Assembly (NCBI GenBank): GCA_963753615.1
Contig: CAVWCW010000003.1
Location: 248,001 to 312,000, forward strand
Reading direction: 5' to 3'
DNA: 64,000 nucleotides
DNA from: CAVWCW01 sp963753615
GTDB lineage: Bacteria > Pseudomonadota > Gammaproteobacteria > Chromatiales > Chromatiaceae
The stretch's first letter is position 1; each line of letters starts with the position of its first letter. Shown here piece by piece: positions 20,131 to 27,565 of the stretch. The translations under genes were made by a program, and so were the position numbers. The notes below the pieces were generated by a model, which was not told where the DNA came from, searched no databases, and saw only the letters and a program-made list of their open reading frames with translations.

Positions 20131-20478
20131 ATGTTTAAAGGCGGTAAATTGGAATTATCCTGGATAATCAAAAAATTATTTAGAGGAATACTAAAGCTAC
20201 TATTTGTACTCTTGTTATTGGTTTTAGCTGTTTGGCTAGTAACTTGGTATTCAATGAGGCCAGCAAATCAATTTTGCGACAATGTGTTATCAACCGATAG
20301 TATTGAAAACGTAATGACAAGAGCTTCAGAGCAGGGCTACAAATTTTTTGAATATAAACGCGATGATACCCACGTAGTTAAAATACCAACTCAAGATAGT
20401 CCCTTTTTCAGAATGGCATGCGTTATCACTTATAGCAATGGCCAAATTATTAGCAAGGAAATATTGGCAGATGATTAG
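20131..20478 (+). CDS. Small single-pass membrane protein, function unknown
   Basis: 115 residues from ATG 20131. A basic N-terminus (about residues 1-18) precedes a strong hydrophobic helix (about 19-40, LKLLFVLLLLVLAVWLVTWY) and a polar 75-residue domain outside or inside the membrane that ends ISKEILADD. The codons are AT-rich (many AAA, TTA, AAT), unlike the GC-rich neighbours, which suggests recent transfer. No clear ribosome binding site is seen, so the start is provisional. I do not recognise the family. Confidence 0.55.
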   Translation: MFKGGKLELSWIIKKLFRGILKLLFVLLLLVLAVWLVTWYSMRPANQFCDNVLSTDSIENVMTRASEQGYKFFEYKRDDTHVVKIPTQDSPFFRMACVITYSNGQIISKEILADD

Positions 20479-20578
20479 GGATATAAAAATTAAACATAAC
20501 AAGGCAAATCAAACGGATACCAAAACCGCCGCTTCGCTCTGGCTTTGGCCCCGGTGTTTGCGGCGTTGAACCAAAAAG

Positions 20579-21139
20579 ATGAAAGGCCGAGGATTAATCA
20601 AATCCCAAATCATCGACTCATGGGTCGAGAGCATTAAGGCGGATTACTCTCGCCAAAGAATTAATTCGGAAAGAAGCCTTCAAGCGTCTTTTTGGGCTCA
20701 GCTAAATGCTCGTCTCGGGGCCAATCGAAGGCTCTTCATAGGACCCTGCGTCTCAGCAAAAGAAGGGGGCATTACCAAAAGGGTTTACCCCGATATCGTG
20801 GTATGTAATCCCAGAAGGTTATCGCCGTGGTGGAGCTGAAATACCTCCCTCGAGGAAGGCCGAGTTATTCGAAAGATCTTCGAAGTCTGGAATTCCTGCG
20901 CCCGGAAGAGAAAAGGAATCACTATTGCCAATAGCAGGTACCGTGGCCCAGAGGTCAATTCAAAGAAATACGGCCTATCCGAGAAAATTCTCTTCGTGTG
21001 GGCAGGCGTGCATCGGGTTCAAAACGAAAGCTCGCACCAGCATTATTCAGATTCATTTCCAAGTCTTAAAGGCAGCTATCTGCAGCTTCACGCGGCCACT
21101 CAAAAAAGCGGTTCGCCTGAAGTCTACTACTATGAATGA
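20579..21139 (+). pseudogene. Probable PD-(D/E)XK-fold protein, two compensating frame shifts
   Basis: Starts MKGRGLIKSQIIDSWVESIK. Two single-base shifts, one A missing near 20812 (NPR then KVIAV) and one extra A in the AAAA run near 20912, restore a continuous 186-residue protein ending KSGSPEVYYYE. Across the first shift the order is VYPDIVVCN, then KVIAVVELKYLPR, which fits a PD-x(n)-ExK metal-site core of PD-(D/E)XK nucleases. The middle reads GITIANSRYRGPEVN and the end is beta-rich. Both shifts are in A runs, so this may be a sequencing artefact in an intact gene. I do not recognise the specific family; a restriction or repair nuclease is possible. Base composition is AT-rich like its neighbour. 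Confidence 0.6.
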
Positions 21140-21463
21140 GCCCAAGCGGGGAAAGGTTCTAACAAGTAGTTCCAACGGACCCGAAACCCTGGGCGGATTT
21201 TTGCGCACGTCTTCGGCATTGTTGCGCAAACTCCGCTCCAAGCTAAAGGAGCTAAAGGCAAGCTAAAAGGGCCAGGCTCGATTGTATTTTTGGTCGATTT
21301 AGGATATGGTCGGCGCCGCCACGGATGATCTATTTGGGGCGAATCGATAAGGCCTGTCCCTTGTTGTTTGGTCCCTGTTTTTTCCGCTGTTGTTTCCATC
21401 AGGCGGGACTGCACAGTTCGGGTCGCGCCCAAGTGTCCGGACTTACCGAGGAGAGCGATCAGA
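21140..21463. other. Leader region of pilU
   Basis: 324 bases between the AT-rich insert and pilU. It contains the first REP-like motif (21269) and no recognisable gene. GAGGAGAGCGATC lies directly before the pilU start and is its ribosome binding site. Base composition returns to GC-rich at about 21400. Confidence 0.45.
21269..21282 (+). repeat. REP-like motif, copy 1
   Basis: GGGCCAGGCTCGAT. The same core recurs at 22725 and 23929, all in intergenic DNA within 2.7 kb. This copy sits just downstream of the frameshifted PD-(D/E)XK-like gene. Confidence 0.45.
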
Positions 21464-22612
21464 ATGGCCGGAATCGATATCCCCCGAATTCTCCAGTTCA
21501 TGGTTCAGAAGAACGGCTCTGACATCTTCTTCCATACCGGAGCCAAGATCTCCATGAAGACCGCCGACGGCTTCGTCCAGTTCGGCGAGCCTTTGCCCCC
21601 CGGGGCGGCCCAGAAGGCGGCATACAGCATCCTCAAGGAAGACAAGAAGGGCCACTTCGAGGCGCATGGCGAGGTGGACTTCTCCCTGTCCCTGCCCGGG
21701 GTGGCCCGCTTCCGAGGCAATGTGTTTCGCCAACGGGGGGAGGCCTCCATGGTATTGCGTCAGGTACCCCACTCCATCCCCGCCATCGAACAACTCGGGG
21801 TACCCAAGGTGCTCGAAAAGCTGATCATGGAGCGATTTGGGCTGATCCTGATCGTGGGCGCCACCGGTTCCGGCAAGACCACCACGCTGGCGGCCATGAT
21901 CGACCACCGCAACCGCAATGCGTCCGGCCATATCCTGACCCTGGAAGATCCGATCGAATTCACCCACGAACACAAGAAGTCGATCGTGGCGCAACGGGAG
22001 ATCGGCACCGACACCGCATCGTTCGAGACCGGCTTGAAGGCGGCCCTGCGCGAGGCGCCGGACGTGATCCTGCTGGGCGAGGTACGCGACCTCAATACCA
22101 TGGAATTCGCCCTGAAGTTCGCCAATACTGGGCACCTGGCACTGTCCACCCTTCACGCCAACAACGCCATCTCCACCATGGAACGGGTGATGGGCTTTTT
22201 CCACGCCAGCGAGCGGGAGGCTCAGGCCAAGCGCATCGCGGAGAACCTGCGCGCGGTGATTTGCCAGCGGCTGGCCCCGCGCAAGGGCGGCGGCAAGGTG
22301 GCGGTGGTGGAGATCCTGATCAATACCCCCCTGGTGACGGACCAGATCGCGAAGATGGATCTGAGCAAGCTCAAGGATATTATCGAGAAGGGGTCGAACT
22401 ACGGCATGCAGTCCTTCGACCAGCATCTGGTGAGGCTCTTCATGGACGGGGTCATCGAAGAGCAGACCGCCTATGAATTCGCAGACTCCAAGAGCAACGT
22501 CAAGATTCAGATCAAACTGGCCACCAGCAAAGTGGGCACCGGCAATCCGGAGGCGGATGGGATCGGCAGCAGCTGGGGCCTCAGCCTGAGCCCCATGGAC
22601 GACAACGAGTAG
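21464..22612 (+). CDS. pilU: Type IV pilus retraction ATPase paralogue PilU
   Basis: 382 residues from ATG 21464, with GAGGAG upstream. The secretion-ATPase core shows Walker A VGATGSGKTTTLAAMIDHRN (about 131-150), the Asp box HILTLEDPIEF, the Walker B region DVILLGEVRD and the His box STLHANNAISTMERV. The sequence MIDHRNRNASGHI is characteristic of PilU rather than PilT. PilU hexamers assist PilT in retracting the pilus at the inner-membrane platform. No pilT or other pilus gene lies in the window, so this copy is isolated, as happens where pilTU is separated from the pil clusters. Confidence 0.93.
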   Translation: MAGIDIPRILQFMVQKNGSDIFFHTGAKISMKTADGFVQFGEPLPPGAAQKAAYSILKEDKKGHFEAHGEVDFSLSLPGVARFRGNVFRQRGEASMVLRQVPHSIPAIEQLGVPKVLEKLIMERFGLILIVGATGSGKTTTLAAMIDHRNRNASGHILTLEDPIEFTHEHKKSIVAQREIGTDTASFETGLKAALREAPDVILLGEVRDLNTMEFALKFANTGHLALSTLHANNAISTMERVMGFFHASEREAQAKRIAENLRAVICQRLAPRKGGGKVAVVEILINTPLVTDQIAKMDLSKLKDIIEKGSNYGMQSFDQHLVRLFMDGVIEEQTAYEFADSKSNVKIQIKLATSKVGTGNPEADGIGSSWGLSLSPMDDNE

Positions 22613-22724
22613 ACACCATCCGGCTCGGCCTGAAACCTGCTCGGTTGCAAATCCCGAATAAAGCGGGCTGAGCGCGGTTGAGCTTTGCGCCCAATCGCCT
22701 ACCGTCAGGGCGTTCAACCGCACA

Positions 22725-22739
22725 GGGGCCGGGCTCGAT
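22725..22739 (+). repeat. REP-like motif, copy 2
   Basis: GGGGCCGGGCTCGAT, differing by one base from the copy at 23929 over the core. It lies between pilU and the carbonic anhydrase stump. Confidence 0.45.
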
Positions 22740-22861
22740 ATTCTCTATTAATGAAGAGAAGTAATTAGATTGCTTGTAAATTTTCCTGGCCAGAAAAATC
22801 CAGTCAGCTTCCTCCGGCGGCGTCTGATTTGCGCGTTGGCCGTATTGGGGATTCACAAACA

Positions 22862-22984
22862 ATGATCAGAGCAAAGGAAGCAATTGACAGATTAAGGGAA
22901 GGTAATCAACGCTTTGTATTGGGAGTGCGAAGTAGCGATACTATTGTTTCTGGGGTCGAACTACTCGAGTACGCGTTCACCTGA
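22862..22984 (+). pseudogene. Beta-carbonic anhydrase, N-terminal stump
   Basis: A 40-codon frame begins MIRAKEAIDRLREGNQRFVL, the classic opening of beta-class carbonic anhydrases (AxxRLxEGNxRFV). After about residue 30 the sequence turns unrelated and stops at 22984. The zinc ligands (CxDSR, HxxC) that should follow are absent, and the convergent GDPD gene begins three bases later on the other strand. This is a truncated remnant. Deletion by recombination with the GDPD segment is the simplest explanation. The gene would have catalysed CO2/bicarbonate interconversion. Confidence 0.65.
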
Positions 22985-22986
22985 GT

Positions 22987-23826
22987 TTAGTGGTTCGAGT
23001 CTGAAACGCCATTACCCGCGACCCTGTTTCCGGATTCGTCGCGAATCACTTGCACCAGTTCTGGACGGTCCAGAATGATCCCGTTGACCCCGAACTCGAT
23101 TAGGCGCTCCATTTCCTTGAGCGATGCATCGCCAGCCGTGGTCCAAACGAGTTTCCCGCTCTGTTGGATTTCAGTGATTTGTTCGGGGTTCGCATAAACC
23201 CAACCCAGCCAGAGTCGGATGATATCCGCGCCTGCCTTCAAAAATGCCTTCGAGTCGCCTGGAGTGCCGATGAAGCCGAGCAGGCGAAGGTCGGGATTCA
23301 GTGCGCGGAGTGTGAGCAAGTCCTCCAACGTCCGGGGGCCGAAGATGACGCGTCCAAGCGCCTTGTGCTCCTGTGTCTGGCGGACCACCTGCGCCTTGTC
23401 CAGTGCTGGATTCGGCTTGAGGTCGAGGAGCAGCGTCACCCCCGTATCTTCCATCAAGAGCAGGACTTCCTCGTAGGTCGGAATCTTCTCTCCGCCGCCT
23501 GCGTCCAGGGCTCTGAGCTCGGCAAGGGTCAGATCCGCAACCTTGCCGGTTCCATCCGTGGTCCGATCCACGGTTTCGTCATGCATAATCACGATACGAC
23601 CGTCCTTGGTGCCGCGCAGGTCTATTTCGATCGCATCGACCCCTTGCTCGATCGCGCGACGGAACGTGGCGAGGGTGTTTTCTGGGTATCCCGAGGCGAC
23701 GCCACCACGATGAGCGATGAACTCGACACCTTTCGTCGACCCTCCCGCGCCCGTCGTCAGGGTCAGTTGTGCCACGAAAGCCAGGCCGACAAAAAGGCGA
23801 TGGCTGATGATTGGTCTACGTTTCAA
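22987..23826 (-). CDS. Secreted glycerophosphodiester phosphodiesterase
   Basis: 279 residues with a signal peptide (about 10-28, LFVGLAFVAQLTLTTGA). The GDPD barrel has FIAHRGG near 36, YPENTLATFRRA, AIEIDLRGTKDGRIVIMHDE (metal ligands Glu and Asp and catalytic His) and TTDGTGK. It hydrolyses glycerophosphodiesters to an alcohol and glycerol-3-phosphate, probably in the periplasm. The usual LxIEIK motif reads LLLDLKPN, with Asp for Glu. The 3' end abuts the carbonic anhydrase stump. It stands alone, with no glpT or ugp genes next to it. Confidence 0.9.
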   Translation of the reverse strand: MKRRPIISHRLFVGLAFVAQLTLTTGAGGSTKGVEFIAHRGGVASGYPENTLATFRRAIEQGVDAIEIDLRGTKDGRIVIMHDETVDRTTDGTGKVADLTLAELRALDAGGGEKIPTYEEVLLLMEDTGVTLLLDLKPNPALDKAQVVRQTQEHKALGRVIFGPRTLEDLLTLRALNPDLRLLGFIGTPGDSKAFLKAGADIIRLWLGWVYANPEQITEIQQSGKLVWTTAGDASLKEMERLIEFGVNGIILDRPELVQVIRDESGNRVAGNGVSDSNH

Positions 23827-23908
23827 GTGAATTCCTCTGCATGGTTCTTTCTGGTCTCGTCGCCTGAAGCTTGAGCGCGTGTGAAGCTCGGCTGGCAGGC
23901 GACTCGCT

Positions 23909-23944
23909 GTGCGAAGGGGCCGTGCGAAGGGGCCAGGCTCGAAT
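23909..23944 (+). repeat. REP-like motif copy 3 with a 13-base tandem repeat
   Basis: GTGCGAAGGGGCC is repeated head to tail at 23909-23921 and 23922-23934. The second unit runs into GGGGCCAGGCTCGAAT (23929-23944), the third copy of the short motif seen at 21269 and 22725. It lies upstream of the GDPD gene and downstream of the large patatin gene. Confidence 0.5.
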
Positions 23945-24112
23945 CAATTTCCGGGATAGTGCAGGCATTGAAGTATTTTAGTCCCTTTCGCCGCGCGAAA
24001 CCGCTGCCCCTGTGAGTATGGCTGAGGCGCCCCTTGTGAATTAGAGGCTCGGCGGGATCCATGCAGGGATCGCCGGGTAACCGGCTTCCCTACTACGACC
24101 GCGTCCGGGCTC

Positions 24113-27100
24113 TCAGGGTCGAGGCTCCGGAGTTTCGGTTTCTTGGTCGGACCGCATTGGAAACCGGCTCAAGGCTTGCTCGAACTCGCGCCATTGCTCC
24201 GCATGCCGGTTTGCGCTGACGCATTCAGACCCGTTCGAGGACCGGCATATCCAGTCATAGAACCGCGGGAGGGGGTCCGGGCTCAGGCAGCCCTTGGTAT
24301 AGAGTCCGTCCAGCAAAGTGAAGAACTGCTCTTGATCGACGGTTTCCGATTCAGAGAAGAAGCCTTTGGGGGCCGGGTCGTACGGGTCGGTGACCTCGAA
24401 GCCTTCCGGCATCATCCAGTGAGTGCCGAGCCCGCCGCCAGAGCGCAAAATGGTCGGCATCGCCAGATAATGCACCTGTAGCGACCGGCCCCCGGGCATT
24501 GTCCGCTCGGTGTCCTTATAGAGTCTGTCCAGCAATCCGTTGCCCACACGCTCCTTGCTCCCGGACAGGGCGGTGCCCAGGCCCCGGGTCTTGTCGCTGT
24601 AGTCGTAGCCGAAGGCCGAGGCGTCGGCCACCAGGATATGAATCTCCGGAACCTGGTTCTGCTCCATGCCCTCTAAGGCATGCTCCAGGGCATGCAGAAG
24701 CGAGATCAGCCCACGGTTGTCGGTCGCCCCGCCATCGGTGACCTTGTATCGCTTGGTTTGGTCGGGATCGGGGCCGTCTCGCAGGCTTACCAGGGCATCG
24801 GGAAACACCGGTGGGAAGTTCGCCGTGAGCGTGCCGGCCTGGGTCAGACAAACCTCGGCGTCCTGTACCACCCGATAGGGCAGGTGGATGTCTTGTCCTA
24901 GGAGACCTTGGCTTGGCTCGTTCATCGACGGAAAGGCGCCGGCCTCCGTCAAGTTGGTAAAGATCAGTCTGGCCCCGCTCAGATTGGAATAGAAGCGCTG
25001 GCGCGCTTGGTCTTCCTTCCCCGCGAACAGACGCGTGGTGAGTTCCGCGTCGTCGAACGGGTGGCCGGTGACGGCGGTATTGAAGATTACCCCGAACGGG
25101 TGTGGGTCGGCCACCGTCGGGCACTGGGCGTTGGCCTGCTCGCCGCGATAGAAACGGCGGGAAAAGCTCTCTTCAAGCAACTGGCTCCAGCCGGTTTTCC
25201 AGAACGTCCGCAGCTCGAAGACGCTCTCCAGGACATCGTTGATAAAGGGGGCCGCCATGGTTTCACGGTAGCGCTTCCAGCTCTCGGACAGCGCGCCGGC
25301 CGGGCAAATCGCTTGCTCGTCTCTGAGCTGTCCGTAGTGGGCGGCGAAGTAGGCCAGGGAAACGCCGCCCCCGGAGACCCCGCTGGCCAACACCAGATCG
25401 TCCAGTGCTCCCTGTTCATGCAGGCCCAACAGCACCGAATAGGTGTAGAGAGCCGCCCGTGTGCCGCCGCCCGAGGCGGCCAGCAGGATCGCGGGTCTGT
25501 CGCGCCGTGCCTGCTCCGCCAGCCGCTCGGCCAGGTTGAATGCCGCAGCCGGGGGGCTGCTCTCGGATTGGTAATCGGCGCTGACCAACGGTGCCTTGTC
25601 TTCACCGTTTAAATAGCCCAGCGCTGCAAAAAAGGCTGCCAGCAGGGCAAAGGCGGCAGCATTCATGCCGAGGCGGTACAAACGCACCCGCCGTTGCAGG
25701 TAACTGACCTGAGAATCGATCGTGGGAGGGCACCCAATTGGTCCGTGCCCCTCCTCCTCGGGCCGGCACCAGCCGCTGTCGGCGAGGCGGTCGAACAGGT
25801 CCGTCATGCCCCAGACGCGAAAGCCTATGTCGCGCTCGGCATCCGGGTCAGGATCGGCTCGCTCGACTTCGCCCACCACCGCGAACCAACTCCCGCTGTG
25901 AGTCTGTAAGTCGCGGCTGTCCGGGGCGATGTCGAGCCGGTGCAGGCATTCGTGATCCGCGTCCAGGCGGTAATCGATGCGTTCCTGCCCCGGGCTGGCC
26001 CCCAGCAGTTCCATCAGCTTCAGTTGCAGCGGGCGGTTGACGTAGAAGTCGTACAGCCAAAGGGCGATATAACTCATTACCACGATCATGGTCACCGCAC
26101 CGAAGGGGGCCACCGCCAGCAGGGTCGCCACATAGTGCAGATCACACGCCCGCAGCACACCCAGCGCGATCACCAGGAGGGAAATCAGCAGCGGCAGCCC
26201 TTGCAGAAAATAGCGCTGCACCACGAAGATAATGGTGTCCCAACGGCGGCTGATGCCGCCCCATACCAACATCAGGTAACCAATCGCGAACGTCCCGAGC
26301 GTGAGTGCCATGAGCCACTCTTGGGGGACAACCAGGGCCACCATCGCCGGCAGCAGCAGCAGGTGGAGCGGGCGGGTAAAGGGGGCGATCAGTAGTCCGT
26401 AATAGCGGCGCGGCTTCGACAAGGCCTTGAGTTCCGCGGGCTTCACAAACAACTCGGTGCGGGTGAGCTGGCGGGCAAACAGCGACTGCTGTTTGTGGAC
26501 GAACCCGTTCAATAGCGCGGCGACGAAGCGTCTTGCCCCGAGGGAGACGGCGAACAGCAGCACCAGCAGGAAGGGATAGATGTGGAGGTAGGGCAGATAG
26601 TCCGCCTCGGTGGCGTCCATTCCTTTGCCGAGCGCCGCCACCATAGCGACCTGTAGCACAAGGAGCGCTGAGAAGAATCCGAGCGGGAGCCAGCCGGTGG
26701 AAGTGCCGACTTTCTTCGGGTGGGCAAGAGCGAAGGCGGCGACGGTGGCCCCCAGGGCCAGCAGCAACTGTAATCCGGCGCTCCAGCTCGGGATCGCGGC
26801 GTAACAGAAGTCGTCGGCCATTCGGGTGCCCGTCGCAGCCACGAATGCTACCAGTGCCGGCACCAGCGGCAAAGCCACTGCGATGCACCAAGCGGTGATC
26901 GTGAAAACCCAACGTCGCACGGGCAGCTCGGCAAGCTTTTTCGTCGATTCGATCCGTGCGCGCACCTGGGTGTTGGTACTCGACCACAGCCCAAAGGCGG
27001 CAAATCCGCCCGCCAACAGTGCCGCCACGCCAGCGATCTGCAGCACAATCCCGGTCCAATAGGCCCCGGTCACCGAGCAAATCGCGTCCAGGGTTGGGCC

Positions 27101-27331
27101 GTAGATCGCGAACAATGCGGCGATCGCCAACAGGATTCGAATCGAAGGGATTCCCCGGTACGCGGGTACCGGCGAGGGTTGGTTCGCAGGGGTCGAGTCG
27201 CGGATAAATGCCCGATTGAGACGGAACTCGCCGATGAGCAGCGACTGATTGACCACGAAGGCCAAGTCAAGCAGAAGCGCGTCGGAAAACTGGCGCCAGA
27301 TACCCGGCGCTCTGGGTGCGGAATTACCCAT
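24113..27331 (-). CDS. Large membrane-anchored patatin-like phospholipase
   Basis: 1,072 residues from ATG 27331. The N-terminal half holds at least ten hydrophobic segments (for example ALPLVPALVAFVAATG, LLISLLVIALGVL). The C-terminal half is a patatin domain: SGGGTRAALYTYSVL near residue 622, nucleophile elbow ASGVSGGGV near 648 and catalytic DGGATDNRGL near 865. It should hydrolyse lipid acyl esters with a Ser-Asp dyad at the membrane. The inserted and C-terminal regions (VPEIHILVADASAFG and FYDWICRSSN) resemble large patatin-like proteins that I know only as uncharacterised. A start four codons upstream exists, but GGAGGGG fits the 27331 ATG better. No operon partner is evident. Confidence 0.8.
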   Translation of the reverse strand: MGNSAPRAPGIWRQFSDALLLDLAFVVNQSLLIGEFRLNRAFIRDSTPANQPSPVPAYRGIPSIRILLAIAALFAIYGPTLDAICSVTGAYWTGIVLQIAGVAALLAGGFAAFGLWSSTNTQVRARIESTKKLAELPVRRWVFTITAWCIAVALPLVPALVAFVAATGTRMADDFCYAAIPSWSAGLQLLLALGATVAAFALAHPKKVGTSTGWLPLGFFSALLVLQVAMVAALGKGMDATEADYLPYLHIYPFLLVLLFAVSLGARRFVAALLNGFVHKQQSLFARQLTRTELFVKPAELKALSKPRRYYGLLIAPFTRPLHLLLLPAMVALVVPQEWLMALTLGTFAIGYLMLVWGGISRRWDTIIFVVQRYFLQGLPLLISLLVIALGVLRACDLHYVATLLAVAPFGAVTMIVVMSYIALWLYDFYVNRPLQLKLMELLGASPGQERIDYRLDADHECLHRLDIAPDSRDLQTHSGSWFAVVGEVERADPDPDAERDIGFRVWGMTDLFDRLADSGWCRPEEEGHGPIGCPPTIDSQVSYLQRRVRLYRLGMNAAAFALLAAFFAALGYLNGEDKAPLVSADYQSESSPPAAAFNLAERLAEQARRDRPAILLAASGGGTRAALYTYSVLLGLHEQGALDDLVLASGVSGGGVSLAYFAAHYGQLRDEQAICPAGALSESWKRYRETMAAPFINDVLESVFELRTFWKTGWSQLLEESFSRRFYRGEQANAQCPTVADPHPFGVIFNTAVTGHPFDDAELTTRLFAGKEDQARQRFYSNLSGARLIFTNLTEAGAFPSMNEPSQGLLGQDIHLPYRVVQDAEVCLTQAGTLTANFPPVFPDALVSLRDGPDPDQTKRYKVTDGGATDNRGLISLLHALEHALEGMEQNQVPEIHILVADASAFGYDYSDKTRGLGTALSGSKERVGNGLLDRLYKDTERTMPGGRSLQVHYLAMPTILRSGGGLGTHWMMPEGFEVTDPYDPAPKGFFSESETVDQEQFFTLLDGLYTKGCLSPDPLPRFYDWICRSSNGSECVSANRHAEQWREFEQALSRFPMRSDQETETPEPRP

Positions 27332-27334
27332 GAT

Positions 27335-27341
27335 CCCCTCC
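27335..27341 (-). promoter_or_regulatory. Ribosome binding site deciding the patatin start
   Basis: GGAGGGG ends three bases before the ATG at 27331. It overlaps the alternative ATG at 27343, which has no such site in front of it, so the shorter start is preferred. Confidence 0.6.
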
Positions 27342-27565
27342 ATTTTTACGGACTTCCGGTTGCGGGTAGTGCCCGCTATCTACCCGGAGATCGAACCGGC
27401 GACCTGTCACAGGCCGTCTTTCAGCGACTGTGGCTGTTTTGACAGAACCGATACCGGGTTGCGCCCGTTCCCGCTGCTCGGGTTGCCGCTAGTGACAGTG
27501 CCTGCGGTGATGGCCATCGTGCCGACCTGAGTCAGGGGCGAATCGGTTAGCGATCAGCGCTCCCG

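Noticed and set aside
22985..23010. GGTTCGAGTC on the + strand, resembling a tRNA T-loop
   Set aside because: It lies in the coding end of the GDPD gene and no other tRNA arm can be drawn.
27350..27440. A tRNA T-arm-like sequence (GTTCGATC within a CCGG stem) on the minus strand
   Set aside because: The anticodon stem and the acceptor stem do not pair and there is no CCA-compatible end.
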